64,000 nt of DNA from Achromobacter sp. B7 (GTDB lineage: Bacteria; Pseudomonadota; Gammaproteobacteria; Burkholderiales; Burkholderiaceae_B), in assembly GCF_003600685.1 (NCBI RefSeq), contig NZ_CP032084.1, positions 5,766,001-5,830,000 of the forward strand, read 5' to 3'. Of the stretch, positions 21,207 to 31,569 are shown in pieces; position 1 is the stretch's first letter; each line of letters begins with the position of its first letter. Under the pieces are notes generated by a model. It saw only the letters and a program-made list of their open reading frames with translations, was not told the DNA's origin and did no database searches. A program made the position numbers and the translations under genes.

Positions 21207-21629
21207 GTGGATCTTTTGCAATTCTTGCTCGATAAAAACAACGTCTTCATCGTCGGCGTCGCCGTGATCTCCGGCGTGATGCTGGCGATTCCCGCCCTGC
21301 GCAAGGGCCGCAGCGGCTCGGCCGTCAGCACTGGCGAGGCCATCCAGATGGTGAACCAGCGCAACGCCGTCTGGGTGGACGTGCGTCCCGTCGAACAATT
21401 CCAGGCCGGCCACATCGCCCAGGCACGAAATGTGCCGGCAGCCGACATCGAACAGAAAGCCGCCTCGCTGCCCAAGAACAAGCCGCTGGTTGTGGTTTGT
21501 GACAATGGCCGCGATTCGGCCCGCGTGGCCGCCAAGCTGCGCGCGCAAGGCTTTGCCGACGCGGTGCCGCTCGATGGCGGCATGCGCGCCTGGTCGGCCG
21601 CCAGCCTGCCGGTCACCCAAAAGGGCTGA
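21207..21629 (+). CDS. Membrane-anchored rhodanese-like protein
   Basis: A 140-residue protein with an N-terminal hydrophobic segment (about residues 14-29) and one rhodanese domain. WVDVRPVEQFQAGHI is the CH2A-like motif and VVCDNGRDSARVA is the active-site loop with its catalytic cysteine. Rhodanese domains carry sulphane sulphur as a Cys persulphide. The GTG start at 21207 has AGGA upstream. It heads the grxC-secB-gpsA cluster, a common betaproteobacterial arrangement. The acceptor is unknown. Confidence 0.9.
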   Translation: MDLLQFLLDKNNVFIVGVAVISGVMLAIPALRKGRSGSAVSTGEAIQMVNQRNAVWVDVRPVEQFQAGHIAQARNVPAADIEQKAASLPKNKPLVVVCDNGRDSARVAAKLRAQGFADAVPLDGGMRAWSAASLPVTQKG

Positions 21630-21675
21630 ACCGGGGCTGTCCCATCATCAATCTTGAATCTATCGAGGAGCGCCT

Positions 21676-21933
21676 ATGAATAAAGTCGTCATGTACAGCA
21701 AGGACTACTGTCCCTATTGCTCACGCGCGAAGGCCCTGCTCGAGCAGCGTGGCGTGACCGACCTGGAAATCATCCAGATCGACCGCGATCCGTCACAGCG
21801 CGATGTCATGATCGAACGTACCGGCCGACGCACCGTGCCGCAAATCTTCATCGGCGATACTCATGTCGGCGGTTGCGACGACCTGATGGCCCTGGACCGC
21901 TCGGGTGGCCTTGCCCCCCTGCTGAACGGCTAA
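21676..21933 (+). CDS. grxC: Glutaredoxin 3
   Basis: An 85-residue dithiol glutaredoxin with active site Cys12-Pro-Tyr-Cys15, the cis-proline segment RTVPQIFIG, and GGCDD for glutathione binding. It reduces disulphides using glutathione in the cytosol. GAGGAGCG precedes the ATG. It lies between the rhodanese gene and secB. Confidence 0.96.
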   Translation: MNKVVMYSKDYCPYCSRAKALLEQRGVTDLEIIQIDRDPSQRDVMIERTGRRTVPQIFIGDTHVGGCDDLMALDRSGGLAPLLNG

Positions 21934-21972
21934 TCGCCTCTACTTTTGCCCCCTCCACCAACGGAATCACTC

Positions 21973-22515
21973 ATGGCTGATCAAGACCAAAACACCCAGC
22001 AAGAAGGCGGCAACGACGCGCCCTCGTTCAACCTGCAACGCGTCTACCTGAAAGACCTTTCGCTGGAAATGCCGAACGCGCCTCACGTCTTCCTGGAGCA
22101 AGAAGCGCCCCAGGTTGAAGTCAGCATCACCGTGGGCGGCCAGCGTCTGGCCGACACCGTGTTCGAAACCACGGTCACCGTCACCGTCACCACCCGCATC
22201 AACGACAAGGTCGTGTACTTGGTCGAAGGCACGCAAGCCGGCATCTTCGAAGCGGCCAACATCCCCGAAGAACAGCTGGATCCGCTGCTGGGCATTGTTT
22301 GCCCGACGATGCTGTACCCGTACCTGCGCGCCAACATCGCCGACGCGATCACGCGCACCTCGATGCCGCCGCTGCACCTGACCGAAGTGAACTTCCAAGC
22401 GCTGTACGAACAGCGCCTGGCCGAGTTGCAACAGCAGCAGCAAGGCGCCGCCAACGGCAACGGCAATGGCAGCGATTCGGGCATCATCCTGCCCGCCAGC
22501 GCCACCCGCCAGTAA
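21973..22515 (+). CDS. secB: Protein-export chaperone SecB
   Basis: A 180-residue cytosolic chaperone that keeps precursors unfolded and hands them to SecA. The family core is clear: [29 protein letters not shown] and the [18 protein letters not shown] stretch. The ATG at 21973 begins [10 protein letters not shown], the usual acidic Gln-rich start. It ends in a Gln/Asn/Gly-rich tail somewhat longer than in E. coli. Fourteen bases separate it from gpsA. Confidence 0.97.
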   Translation: MADQDQNTQQEGGNDAPSFNLQRVYLKDLSLEMPNAPHVFLEQEAPQVEVSITVGGQRLADTVFETTVTVTVTTRINDKVVYLVEGTQAGIFEAANIPEEQLDPLLGIVCPTMLYPYLRANIADAITRTSMPPLHLTEVNFQALYEQRLAELQQQQQGAANGNGNGSDSGIILPASATRQ

Positions 22516-22529
22516 GCGCGTCCGCCCCG

Positions 22530-23636
22530 ATGAACCATCCCGCTCTGCCGCGCTTGCGCGTTGCCGTCCTGGGTGCGGGAAGTTGGGGCACCGCGCTGGC
22601 GGCGGCCGCCAGCCGCCGCCACCCCACCGTCCTTTGGGCGCGCGACGCCGCGCAGGCCGCCGACATGGCCGCCTCGCACGAAAATGCGCGCTACCTGCCG
22701 GGCATCACCCTGCCCCCATCCCTGAATTTTTCGTCCGATCTTGACGCCACGCTGCGCAGCCTGCAAGCGGACGACGCGCGTGCGCTGATCGTGCTGGGCG
22801 TGCCCGTGGCCGGCCTGGCCGCGACCTGTCGTGAACTGGCCCGCCGCCTGCCGGTGCTGGGCCTGCAAGACACCCCTGTCGTCTGGACGTGCAAGGGCTT
22901 TGAAGCCGACACGGCCAGGCTGCCCCACGAGATCGTGCGCGAGGCCCTGCCCGGCGCAATCGGCGGCGCCTTGTCCGGCCCCTCGTTTGCGCGCGAAGTG
23001 GCCCAGGGCCTGCCCGTGGCGCTGACCGTGGCCAGCACCCATACCGCCTTGCGCGATGCCACCACCGCCGCCTTGCACGGCGCGGCGCTGCGCGTCTACG
23101 CCAGCTCGGACCTGGTCGGCGTGGAAGTCGGCGGCGCCCTGAAGAACGTGATCGCGGTGGCCTGCGGCATCGGCGACGGCCTGGCGCTGGGCACCAACGC
23201 ACGCGCCGCGCTGATCACGCGCGGCCTGGCGGAAATGACGCGCTTTGGCGTCGCGCTGGGTGCGCGTGGCGAAACGTTTGCCGGGCTGACCGGCCTGGGC
23301 GACCTGGTCCTGACTGCCACCGGCGAACTATCCCGCAACCGCCGCGTGGGCCTGGAAATCGGCGCCGGACGCAAGCTGGCCGACATCCTGGCCAGCGGCA
23401 TCACGGCAGAAGGCGTGCGTTGCGCCCGCGCCGCGCGTGACCGCGCCCGCGCCATCAATGTCGAACTGCCCATCACCGAAGCCGTCTGCGCCGTGTTGTT
23501 TGACGGCGTCGCCCCCATGACCGCCGTGTCGGCCTTGCTGGCGCGCGACCCGCGCGATGAAAGCGCCGACGAAATTGCGAACGTCAGCGCGCACGCCAGC
23601 GGCCCGCTGGACGAATCCCTGGGCGGCCATCTTTGA
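22530..23636 (+). CDS. gpsA: NAD(P)H-dependent glycerol-3-phosphate dehydrogenase
   Basis: A 368-residue enzyme that reduces dihydroxyacetone phosphate to sn-glycerol-3-phosphate for phospholipid synthesis. [14 protein letters not shown] is the dinucleotide-binding loop, and [24 protein letters not shown] with the catalytic lysine, and [11 protein letters not shown] are in order. The ATG at 22530 puts the Rossmann loop about 12 residues in. The C-terminus is some 25 residues longer than in E. coli, with low-complexity Asp/Glu/Ser. Confidence 0.96.
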   Translation: MNHPALPRLRVAVLGAGSWGTALAAAASRRHPTVLWARDAAQAADMAASHENARYLPGITLPPSLNFSSDLDATLRSLQADDARALIVLGVPVAGLAATCRELARRLPVLGLQDTPVVWTCKGFEADTARLPHEIVREALPGAIGGALSGPSFAREVAQGLPVALTVASTHTALRDATTAALHGAALRVYASSDLVGVEVGGALKNVIAVACGIGDGLALGTNARAALITRGLAEMTRFGVALGARGETFAGLTGLGDLVLTATGELSRNRRVGLEIGAGRKLADILASGITAEGVRCARAARDRARAINVELPITEAVCAVLFDGVAPMTAVSALLARDPRDESADEIANVSAHASGPLDESLGGHL

Positions 23637-23684
23637 TTTCTTCCTGACAACAAAAAACCTGCCCATCCCGAGGAGACATCCTTC

Positions 23685-24677
23685 ATGACGCAAACCCGAC
23701 AATTCCGGGTCGGCCCGCTTCTGCGCGGCCTGTGCCTCAGCCTGGCCGCCGTGTTGCCGGCCGCCGCCCACGCCGACTGGCCGGATCACCCCATCCACAT
23801 GGTGGTGCCGTTTCCGCCGGGCTCGTCCCCGGACATCCTGGCGCGGACGATTTCCGAGCCGCTGTCGCAGGCGCTGGGCCAGCCCATCGTGATCGACAAC
23901 AAGCCGGGCGCCGGCGGCAACATTGGCACGCGCGTGGTTTCGCAGGCCAAGCCTGACGGCTACACGCTGCTCTACACGATCAACGGCCCGCTGGTCACCG
24001 CTCCTACGCTGTACAAGAAAACGCTGGGCTACGACCCGGTCAAGGACCTGGCGCCAGTCAGCCTGGTGGGCACCAGCCCCAACGTGCTGGTCGTGCCGGG
24101 CAGCCTGAAGGTCGATAACGTCCAGGACTTCGTCAAGCTGGTCAAGGGACGCGGCAATTCGCTGAACTACGGGTCGGTGGGGCCGGGAAGTTCGGCGCAT
24201 CTGGCCATGGAGATGTTCAAGGAAAGCGCGGGCGTGGACCTGGCGCACATCCCCTATTCCGGGTTCCCGCAGGTCATTACCGCCATCATCGGCGGCGACG
24301 TGCAGGCCGGCTTCATGGTGCCCGCCATCGCGGTGCCGCAGGCGCGCGACGGCAAGGCCAAGCTGTTGGCGGTGACCAGCCTGCAACCCAGCGAAGCGCT
24401 GCCGGGCGTGCCGACGATGGCCTCGCAAGGCTATCCCGACTTCGAAGCCATTTCGTGGAACGCGGTGCTGGTTCCGGCGGGCACGCCCACGCCCATCATC
24501 GAACGGCTGAACAGCGAACTGGCGCGCGTCATCAACAGCGACGCCGTGCGCAAACAGTTGGCGCTGCAGTACTTCACCCCGGCCCCGTCCACGCCCGAGG
24601 CGCTGACCCTGCGCATCAAGAACGAAAAAGCGCGTTGGGACCAGGTGATTGAAAAGCTGAAGCTGTCGCTGGATTGA
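23685..24677 (+). CDS. Bug/TctC-type tripartite tricarboxylate transporter substrate-binding protein
   Basis: A 330-residue periplasmic binding protein with a signal peptide (cleavage after AAAHA, about residue 28) and the Bug-family fold: VVPFPPGSSPDILARTI, KPGAGGNIGTRVV, and GSVGPGSSAHLAMEM. It captures a carboxylate or other small polar ligand for a TctAB-type membrane transporter, but no tctA/tctB is adjacent, so it is an orphan. Alcaligenaceae encode many such proteins. GAGGAGA precedes the ATG. The ligand is unknown. Confidence 0.92.
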   Translation: MTQTRQFRVGPLLRGLCLSLAAVLPAAAHADWPDHPIHMVVPFPPGSSPDILARTISEPLSQALGQPIVIDNKPGAGGNIGTRVVSQAKPDGYTLLYTINGPLVTAPTLYKKTLGYDPVKDLAPVSLVGTSPNVLVVPGSLKVDNVQDFVKLVKGRGNSLNYGSVGPGSSAHLAMEMFKESAGVDLAHIPYSGFPQVITAIIGGDVQAGFMVPAIAVPQARDGKAKLLAVTSLQPSEALPGVPTMASQGYPDFEAISWNAVLVPAGTPTPIIERLNSELARVINSDAVRKQLALQYFTPAPSTPEALTLRIKNEKARWDQVIEKLKLSLD

Positions 24678-24688
24678 AGCCTGGACCG

Positions 24689-24721
24689 GCAGGCCCGGCC
24701 CCGACCTTACGGGGCCTGCCG
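24689..24721. terminator. GC hairpin between convergent tctC-like and trmL genes
   Basis: GGCAGGCCC near 24689 can pair with GGGGCCTGCC near 24711. The loop is about 13 nt and no T-run follows on either strand. It is the only secondary structure in the 52-bp convergent spacer. Termination activity is uncertain. Confidence 0.4.
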
Positions 24722-24729
24722 CCGCCGGC

Positions 24730-25200
24730 TTATGAACCGCCTTCGAAGCCCTGCTGACGCCAGGCTTCGAACACCGTCACCGCGACGGCGTTGGACAGAT
24801 TCAAGCTGCGCTGGCCGGCACGCATGGGCAGCCGCAGGCGCTGCTGCGGCGGGAACATCGCCTGATGTTCGTCCGACAGCCCGGCCGTCTCGCGGCCGAA
24901 GACAAACACATCGCCCGGCTTGAACGCCACGTCGGCCACGCTGCGCTGGGCGTGCGTGGTCAGCGCGTAGATGCCAGACGTGTCCGCGCCGGTGTCATCC
25001 AGCGCATCCTGCAATGTGTCGTGCACCCGCACGGGCTGCCACTCGTGATAGTCCAGCCCGGCGCGCCGCATGCGGGCGTCATCCAGTTCGAATCCCAGCG
25101 GGCGCACCAGGTGCAATTGGGCGCCCGTATTGGCGCACAGCCGGATGGCGTTGCCGGTGTTGGGGGGAATCTCGGGGCAGACGAGGATGACGTGGAACAT
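24730..25200 (-). CDS. trmL: tRNA (cytidine(34)-2'-O)-methyltransferase
   Basis: A 156-residue SPOUT methyltransferase that methylates the wobble ribose of tRNA-Leu. [21 protein letters not shown] is the family N-terminus, [12 protein letters not shown] the cofactor-knot region, and [18 protein letters not shown] the C-terminal knot loop. Length and motifs match TrmL/YibK. It is convergent with the tctC-like gene. Confidence 0.95.
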   Translation of the reverse strand: MFHVILVCPEIPPNTGNAIRLCANTGAQLHLVRPLGFELDDARMRRAGLDYHEWQPVRVHDTLQDALDDTGADTSGIYALTTHAQRSVADVAFKPGDVFVFGRETAGLSDEHQAMFPPQQRLRLPMRAGQRSLNLSNAVAVTVFEAWRQQGFEGGS

Positions 25201-25296
25201 GGCGATAGGAAGCTGAGGCTAAGACGGCTGGCGGCGCCAGAGTGGCCGCGTGGCGGAATTGTCGCCGATTTGGGCGGGGCAAGCTGCCGTCGGTGA

Positions 25297-26046
25297 TCAG
25301 GGCGTGCGGGCGGCCACCAGCACCGTCACACCGGCCGCGCCCGCCGCGATCAAGGCGGTGGCGGCGGCTTGCACGGTGCTGCCTGTGGTCATCACGTCAT
25401 CCACCAACGCCACATGGCGGCCGCGCACCACCGGGGTAGCGCCGAACAGGCCTGCCACCACGCGACGCCTGGCGCGGCGCCCCAAGCCCGTCTGCCGGGG
25501 TGTCTCGCGCAGCCGCCGTAGCGCCTGGCGCGCCAGCGGCACATCCAGCTGCGTGGCCAGGCTGCGCGCAATCTCGGCTGCGGGATTCATGCCGCGGATG
25601 CGTAACGATGCGCGGCTGGCCGGCACCGGCGCCAGCAACACGCCTTGCGGCAAACCGCCGTCGCGCCGGATGGCGTCGGCCAGCAAGCACGCAAGCACCG
25701 GCGCCATGCTCAGCCGCAGCTGGGTCTTCAGCATGCGGATCAGCGCATCGGCGGGCGGCGTGTAGTCAAAGGCCGCGATGGTCCGCCCGTAGGCGCGCGG
25801 CGCGCCCAGGCAAGCGGGACATGCCGACGCCGCAACAGGCAGCCGCAATGCACAGCGCGGACAACGCGGCCGGGCGCCCGGCGGCGGGGCGGTGATATCG
25901 GCCGCACAGCCGCTGCACAGGCGCGCGCCCGCCACACGGGTGCCGCACAGCGGGCAGTCGCAGCCCACGCGGGACCAGAGACGCCGCCCCAAGGCCAGTA
26001 GGGGCAATCGAAGGCAGCGGCCGGGATGCGCAATAATGGATGCCAT
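25297..26046 (-). CDS. comF: ComF-family phosphoribosyltransferase
   Basis: A 249-residue protein. The N-terminal part contains an array of Cys pairs (CPLC, CSGC, CPRC, CPAC) that probably bind zinc. The C-terminal part is a PRTase-like domain with the PRPP loop VALVDDVMTTGSTVQAAA. ComF proteins take part in natural DNA uptake or unknown nucleotide metabolism. Here it lies alone, divergent from a methyltransferase gene, as is common in betaproteobacteria. Competence has not been shown, so the name gives the family, not the function. Confidence 0.88.
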   Translation of the reverse strand: MASIIAHPGRCLRLPLLALGRRLWSRVGCDCPLCGTRVAGARLCSGCAADITAPPPGARPRCPRCALRLPVAASACPACLGAPRAYGRTIAAFDYTPPADALIRMLKTQLRLSMAPVLACLLADAIRRDGGLPQGVLLAPVPASRASLRIRGMNPAAEIARSLATQLDVPLARQALRRLRETPRQTGLGRRARRRVVAGLFGATPVVRGRHVALVDDVMTTGSTVQAAATALIAAGAAGVTVLVAARTP

Positions 26047-26097
26047 CCCTTATGTAATCATGTTCCGCCCCGTGGCCAAGACGCGGGCGCGACCGAA

Positions 26098-27033
26098 ATG
26101 TCCCTTCCAGAATCCGCACCGCTACCCTCTCTTCCTATCGTCAGCACCGACGTGCCCAAGCAATTCGCCCGTCGTGGCGACTTGTCCGACGCGCAATTTC
26201 TTTACGGTGAAGTGGCGCGCCGCATGTTGGGGCGCTTGCAGTACATCCGGGTACAGCCTCAGGCGATGCTGGATGCAGGCTGCGGCGCGGGCGACAACCT
26301 GCCGCTGCTGCGCGAACGCTACCCCGACACGGCTTATACCGGCCTGGACAACTGCGCACCGCTGCTGGAATTGGCCAGAAAGCGCCATGCACCGGCCGGC
26401 CTGGGCGCCTGGATCGGCAAGCTGGCGCGGCGCGGGCCGGCCGCCCCCGCGTTCGTCAACGCCGATCTTGCCGAAACGGGCTTGCCTCCGGAATCGCTGG
26501 AGCTGGTGTGGTCGAACCTGGCCATGCACTGGCACCGCGCGCCACACGCCGTCCTGGCCGAGTGGCGCCGCATCTTGAAGGTGGGCGGGCTGGCGATGTT
26601 TTCCTGCCTGGGGCCGGCCACCTTGCGCGAGTTGCGGCAAGCACTGACCGACGCGGGCTTATCCACCGCCACGCCTTCCTTTGTGGACATGCATGACTTT
26701 GGCGACCTGCTGGTGGAAAACGGCTTTGCCGACCCGGTCATGGACCAGGAAATCCTGACGCTGACCTACCGCAGCTCCGAAAAACTCCTGGCCGATGTGC
26801 GCGCGCTGGGCGGCAACCCGGCAGAGGGACGTCGCGGCGGACTAGTCGGCCGCGACTGGCGCGACCGCCTGTGCGCCGCGCTGGAACGGCAGCGCAACGC
26901 GGACGGCTTGATCACGCTGAGTATCGAAGTGGCCTACGGCCACGCCTGGCGCGCCGCCGCGCACCGCACGGTAGCCGGAGAAACCCGGCTCTCGGTCAGC
27001 GCCATTGGCGGCCGGCAACGCGGCAACTCCTGA
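26098..27033 (+). CDS. BioC-like SAM-dependent methyltransferase
   Basis: A class I methyltransferase of about 311 residues. Motif I is MLDAGCGAGDNLPLL, followed by YTGLDNC and the LVWSNLAMHWHRAP segment, similar to BioC (malonyl-ACP methyltransferase of biotin synthesis). VPKQFARRGDLSDAQFLYGEVARR is also the BioC N-terminal pattern. No other bio gene is present, so the role is a family-based guess. The ATG at 26098 leaves a short N-terminus. An upstream in-frame ATG at 26026 would add 24 Cys/Pro-rich residues unlike the family. No clear SD supports either. Confidence 0.8.
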   Translation: MSLPESAPLPSLPIVSTDVPKQFARRGDLSDAQFLYGEVARRMLGRLQYIRVQPQAMLDAGCGAGDNLPLLRERYPDTAYTGLDNCAPLLELARKRHAPAGLGAWIGKLARRGPAAPAFVNADLAETGLPPESLELVWSNLAMHWHRAPHAVLAEWRRILKVGGLAMFSCLGPATLRELRQALTDAGLSTATPSFVDMHDFGDLLVENGFADPVMDQEILTLTYRSSEKLLADVRALGGNPAEGRRGGLVGRDWRDRLCAALERQRNADGLITLSIEVAYGHAWRAAAHRTVAGETRLSVSAIGGRQRGNS

Positions 27034-27094
27034 AGCGACGGGGCCGGCAGGGGCGGCACGCACCCGCGCGCGTCGCCCTCCTGCCATTGCGCTA

Positions 27095-28336
27095 TCAGTG
27101 CAAGCGTTCCGGCAACGGCACGCTGACGCCCGGTTCCGATGCGGACAAGGGCTGCATCGGCTCGGAATTTGCCCGGATGCGACGGCGCAGCACCGCCGTG
27201 GGTTCAGCCGGCGCCGCAGCGGGCGCATCACCGCGCCAGGCGTGCGTCATGGCGTCCACCATCAGAGGCAGGTCGCGCAGGCGATGGAACTGGCTACGCA
27301 GCCAGCGCGCATCGTTGCCGCTGCGCATGGCATCGTCGCGCAGCGCGGCGATCATGTCGCCCGTGCCCAGCTCTTCCGCCACCGGCATCAGGCGTTGGAA
27401 CAGCGCACGCAGGTGATCCATCAGGCGCAGACGCTGGCCGTCCGGCGTCACGTAGCTACCTTGCAGGCCAAAGCGGCAAGCCTGGAAATGGTTGCTGCGG
27501 TAGGACAGCCAGGCGTTGTCGCTAGGGTCGTCCTCGCGCATCAGCAGCACGGCCAGGGCCTGCGCGAACGCGGCGATCTGGCAAGCGCGCTCAACGGTCA
27601 ACGGCGTATCGCAGACGCGGATTTCAACCGTGCCGAATTCCGGCTTGGGGCGGATGTCCCAATACAGGTCCTTGATGCTCTCGGCCAAGCCATAGGCGCG
27701 CAACTGCGCCAGATGGGCCTCGAACTGATACCAGTCCTTGACCTCGGGCGGCATGTGGCCGGCAAGCGGAAAGCTGTTGACGGCGTTCAAGCGCGAGCAG
27801 GAGAACAGCGTGTCCACCCCCTCGCAGTAAGGCGATGAGGCCGACAATGCGATGAAGTGCGGCACGTAGGGCGACAGGCGACGCAGCAACTTGATGGAGT
27901 CGTCGCCGCTTTGAACGCCCAGGTGGATGTGCTGGCCGAACACCGTAAATTGACGCGCCAGGTAACCGTACATTTCGGCCAAATACTGGAAACGCGGGGT
28001 GTCGGAAATGGAACGCTCTTGCCAGCGCATGAAGGGGTGGGCGCCGCCGCCGGCGACGGACACACCGACCGCATCGGCCGCCTCGACCAGCGCATCGCGC
28101 ATTTCGCGCATTTCGGCCAACAGGCCCATGGGGTGCTCGTGCACCGAAGAATTCAGTTCGATCATGGACCGCGTGATCTCGGGTTTGACGCGGTCGGCAA
28201 TGGGGTGATTGGCCATTTGGGCCAGCAGCTCATCAGAGGCTGCGGTCAGGTCAAAACTGCGGGGGTCGATCAGTTGCAACTCTAGTTCGATGCCCAGGGT
28301 GTTGGGGGCCGACGAAATGAACGGGATCGGTTCCAT
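27095..28336 (-). CDS. YbdK-type carboxylate-amine ligase (GCS2 family)
   Basis: A 413-residue ATP-dependent ligase related to glutamate-cysteine ligase. [11 protein letters not shown] opens the fold, and [31 protein letters not shown] and [19 protein letters not shown] carry the metal- and nucleotide-binding residues. E. coli YbdK has weak gamma-glutamylcysteine synthetase activity. The physiological substrate is uncertain. The ATG at 28336 is chosen because AAGGAGTCCGGA lies just upstream. Confidence 0.9.
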   Translation of the reverse strand: MEPIPFISSAPNTLGIELELQLIDPRSFDLTAASDELLAQMANHPIADRVKPEITRSMIELNSSVHEHPMGLLAEMREMRDALVEAADAVGVSVAGGGAHPFMRWQERSISDTPRFQYLAEMYGYLARQFTVFGQHIHLGVQSGDDSIKLLRRLSPYVPHFIALSASSPYCEGVDTLFSCSRLNAVNSFPLAGHMPPEVKDWYQFEAHLAQLRAYGLAESIKDLYWDIRPKPEFGTVEIRVCDTPLTVERACQIAAFAQALAVLLMREDDPSDNAWLSYRSNHFQACRFGLQGSYVTPDGQRLRLMDHLRALFQRLMPVAEELGTGDMIAALRDDAMRSGNDARWLRSQFHRLRDLPLMVDAMTHAWRGDAPAAAPAEPTAVLRRRIRANSEPMQPLSASEPGVSVPLPERLH

Positions 28337-28666
28337 TCCGGACTCCTTTGAATGTTTGTATGAGGGGGTGCGCCGTTCGACCTTGAAGCCCGGAGACGTC
28401 CCGGGGGGCACTAGACGGCAGCTTGTGAAATGGATGATAGCCGCAGGTTTGTGGCAAAACGATTGAAAATCGTGACATTTGTGTGCAACATCGCGACGCA
28501 CCTCGTTTTTCCCTCTGAAGATAAGTGAGCAAGCGCTTACAACTCAGGAACGGCGCGGGTCCCCGGCCGATCGGGCGCGCATCGGCAGGAAATATGCGGT
28601 TTTCCAGATGGGGTGGGATAACCCTGAAGCGGGTTATCCCTGATCAAAAACGGGGTCCGGCGACCC
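28337..28666. other. Intergenic between YbdK-type ligase and trkH, with hairpin
   Basis: The region holds the upstream sequence of the carboxylate-amine ligase gene and a perfect 10-bp hairpin, GGGATAACCC/GGGTTATCCC, with a 6-nt loop at 28615-28640. On the minus strand the hairpin is 27 bases beyond the trkH stop and may help end the rsmB-to-trkH transcript, though no T-run follows it. No coding frame is convincing. Confidence 0.5.
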
Positions 28667-30136
28667 TTATTTGCGCCAGAAGATGGGCGTGAACAGCACC
28701 AGCACCGTCAGCAATTCCAGGCGCCCGATCAGCATGGCGAAGGTGCATACCCAGATCTGGAAATCAGACAGCACCGCAAAACTGCCCATGGGGCCAACCG
28801 GGCCCAGGCCGGGCCCCGTATTGTTGATGCTGGCAAAAATGGCCGAGAACGCGGTGATGGGGTCCAGCCCCGACAGCAACAGCAGGCTGGTGAACACGGC
28901 GATGGACAGCCCGTAAAACAGCATGAAAGCCAGCACGGACGACATAGTGCGGGTTTCGACGGCCCGGTCGTTGATGCGCACCGGGCTGACGGCATGCGGG
29001 TGCAGCATCGTCACCAGCTCGTTGCGCGCCTGCTTGACCAGCAGGATCGCGCGAATCATCTTGATGCCGCCCCCGGTGGATCCGGCCGACGTGGCAAACC
29101 CCGACAGCAGCAACATGGTCAGCGGCGCGAACAGGGGCCACTGGGCAAAATCCGTGTTGGCATAGCCGGTGGTGGTGGCCATGGAAATGGTGTTGAACAT
29201 GCCGTAGCGCAACGCTTCCAGCGGCTCGGCGTAGACGCCCTTGATGTACAGGAACACCGAAATCACCAGGCCCGCGCCCAGCACGACGGCCAGATACGGA
29301 ATGGCTTGCGGGCATTGAAGGTACGCGTTTGCGCTGCGCTGCCGGAAGGCATTGAAGTGCGTGGCGAAGTTGATGCCGGCGATCAACATGAAGACCATGG
29401 CCACCATCTCGACCGCCACGGAGTCAAAGTGCGCGAAGCCGTCGTCCCAGGTGGAGAACCCGCCCAGGCCCATCGTGGTGGCCATGTGGCACCAGGCTTC
29501 GAACCAGGACAGCCCCACCGCGCGGTACGCCAGGAAACACAGGATCGAAAACACGAAATACACCGCGTACAGCGCCTTGGCGGTGCTGGCGATGCGCGGT
29601 GTCAGCCGTTCGTCTTTCATGGGCCCCGGGGTTTCGGCCCGCACGACCTGATGGCCGCCCACCCCCAACAGCGGCAAAATTGCCACCGCCAATACCAGGA
29701 TGCCCATGCCGCCGATCCAGATCAGCGTGGCCCGCCACAGGTTGATGGATGGCGGCAAGGTGTCCAGGTGGGTCAGCACCGTGGCGCCGGTGGTCGTCAG
29801 GCCGGACATGGCCTCGAAATAGGCGCCGGTAAACGACAGCGGCAAGCCGGCCCGGTGAAAGTAGAGCATCAACGGGATCGAGGCCAGCAACGGCAGGCCG
29901 GCCCACACGGCCGACACCAGCACGAAGCCGTCGCGGGCGCGCAGTTCGCAGCGGCTGCGCCGGGTCAACGCGGCAAGCGTCCCCCCGATGCCCATCGAAA
30001 TCAGGAAGCCATGCAGGAACGCATCGCGCGCGGCATCGCCGCCCACATAGGCGATCAGCAATGGAATCAGCATGGTGAGCGCGAACATCACCATGGTCAG
30101 ACCCAATATGTACAGGGTGCCCAGGACGCGTTTCAT
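28667..30136 (-). CDS. trkH: Potassium uptake protein TrkH
   Basis: A 489-residue integral membrane potassium channel/transporter subunit. The four pseudo-symmetric selectivity loops can be picked out: GLTTTGATV, TTMGLGGFS, TTTGYANTD and NNTGPGLG. Many hydrophobic segments separate them. It works with the peripheral TrkA nucleotide-binding subunit encoded just upstream (53-bp gap). It is the last gene of the rsmB operon. Confidence 0.96.
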   Translation of the reverse strand: MKRVLGTLYILGLTMVMFALTMLIPLLIAYVGGDAARDAFLHGFLISMGIGGTLAALTRRSRCELRARDGFVLVSAVWAGLPLLASIPLMLYFHRAGLPLSFTGAYFEAMSGLTTTGATVLTHLDTLPPSINLWRATLIWIGGMGILVLAVAILPLLGVGGHQVVRAETPGPMKDERLTPRIASTAKALYAVYFVFSILCFLAYRAVGLSWFEAWCHMATTMGLGGFSTWDDGFAHFDSVAVEMVAMVFMLIAGINFATHFNAFRQRSANAYLQCPQAIPYLAVVLGAGLVISVFLYIKGVYAEPLEALRYGMFNTISMATTTGYANTDFAQWPLFAPLTMLLLSGFATSAGSTGGGIKMIRAILLVKQARNELVTMLHPHAVSPVRINDRAVETRTMSSVLAFMLFYGLSIAVFTSLLLLSGLDPITAFSAIFASINNTGPGLGPVGPMGSFAVLSDFQIWVCTFAMLIGRLELLTVLVLFTPIFWRK

Positions 30137-30189
30137 GACAGCCTACCCGGCGGCGCCCGGCCCACGGCGGAGCTTGAAAAGTGCGTGCA

Positions 30190-31569
30190 TCAGAAAAAGG
30201 ACGCCGAAACTTGAAACAGCTTTTCCACGCGCGGCATCTGCCGGCGCGACGGGACGAAGACGATCACGTGGTCGTCCGTTTCAATGACGGTATCGGCATC
30301 GGGCAGGATGATTTCGTCGTCGCGAACCAGCGCGCCGATGCTGGCGCCCTTGGGCAGGCTGATCTGACCCACCGGCCGCCCCACTACCTTGGACGTGGAC
30401 CGGTCGCCGTGCGCGATGGCCTCAAGGGCCTCGGCCACCCCCTGGCGCAGCCGGTGTACGGCGGCCACGTCTCCGCGCCGCACGTGGCGCAGCAGTTCGC
30501 TCATCGTGGCTTGCGACGGGGATACGGCGATGTCGATATGGCTGCCCTGCATCAGTTCGCCGTAGGCTTGGCGGTTGATCAGCGCGATCACCTTGCGCGC
30601 GCCCAGGCGCTTGGCCAGCAGCGACGACATGATGTTGTCCTCGTCGTCGCTGGTCAGCGCCAGCCAGGTGTCCATGTCTTCGATGTTTTCGCGTTCCAGC
30701 AGGGCCTCGTCGGTGCCGCTGCCGTGCAGGACCAGCACACTGTCGGGCAACTGGGTCGCCAGGTATTCGCAACGCTTCAGGTCGCGTTCAATGATGCGAA
30801 CGCTGTATTTTTCTTCGGCCAGCTGGCGCGCCAGCCGCAAACCGATGTTGCCGCCGCCCGCGATCATGACGCGTCGCACGGCGCGTTCGGCATCACGCAA
30901 CTGGCGCACGGCGCGGCGCGCATCGCGCGAATCCACCACCAGCACGACTTCGTCGCCCGGGGCGATCACCGTGCCGCTGCCCGCTCGCAGCGGCCGCCCG
31001 CCCCGCAGCACGTCAATGACACGCGCTTTCACGTCGGGCCAGACGTCGCGCAACTTGTCCACGGGGGAATGCGCCATCGGGCTGCCATGCCCCACGCGCA
31101 CGGTCACGACGCTGACCCGCCCTTCGGCAAATTCCACGACCTGTAGGGCTTCGGGGAATTCAATCAGGCTATGCAGGTAGGTAGTGACGCTGCGCTCGGG
31201 GCTGATCAGCGCGTCAATGCAAAAGCCCTCTTCGCTCATGAGTTCCGGGTGTTCGGGGAACTCAGCGGAGCGAATACGGGCGATGCGGCGGGGGATATTG
31301 AACAGCTGGCGGGCGATCTTGCAGGCCACCATGTTGGCGGCGTCGGAGGCCGCACAGGCGATGAACAGGTCGGTATCGGCCGCGCCGGCGGCTTCCAGCA
31401 CCGACACCTGCGAGCCGTCGCCATGGACGACGCGCAAGTCGAAATGTTCCTGCAAATACCGAAGCTGCGTGGGATCGGTATCCACCACGGTGATGTCGTT
31501 TTGCTCGGACACCAGGTTTTCGGCCACGCTGGTGCCTACGCGACCAGCGCCCATGATCAGGATTTTCAT
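30190..31569 (-). CDS. trkA: Trk potassium transporter regulatory subunit TrkA
   Basis: A 459-residue cytosolic subunit with two RCK repeats. Each has a Rossmann nucleotide loop: ILIMGAGRVGTSVAENL at the N-terminus and VMIAGGGNIGLRLARQL near residue 235. Each is followed by a TrkA-C domain. It binds NAD(H)/ATP and gates TrkH. Its start codon overlaps the stop of the response regulator gene upstream by 4 bases (ATGA), which couples translation. Confidence 0.96.
   Translation of the reverse strand: MKILIMGAGRVGTSVAENLVSEQNDITVVDTDPTQLRYLQEHFDLRVVHGDGSQVSVLEAAGAADTDLFIACAASDAANMVACKIARQLFNIPRRIARIRSAEFPEHPELMSEEGFCIDALISPERSVTTYLHSLIEFPEALQVVEFAEGRVSVVTVRVGHGSPMAHSPVDKLRDVWPDVKARVIDVLRGGRPLRAGSGTVIAPGDEVVLVVDSRDARRAVRQLRDAERAVRRVMIAGGGNIGLRLARQLAEEKYSVRIIERDLKRCEYLATQLPDSVLVLHGSGTDEALLERENIEDMDTWLALTSDDEDNIMSSLLAKRLGARKVIALINRQAYGELMQGSHIDIAVSPSQATMSELLRHVRRGDVAAVHRLRQGVAEALEAIAHGDRSTSKVVGRPVGQISLPKGASIGALVRDDEIILPDADTVIETDDHVIVFVPSRRQMPRVEKLFQVSASFF

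Noticed and set aside
28615..28640. Strong intrinsic terminator after trkH
   Set aside because: The hairpin is perfect but no T-run follows on the minus strand, so it is noted only as a possible terminator.
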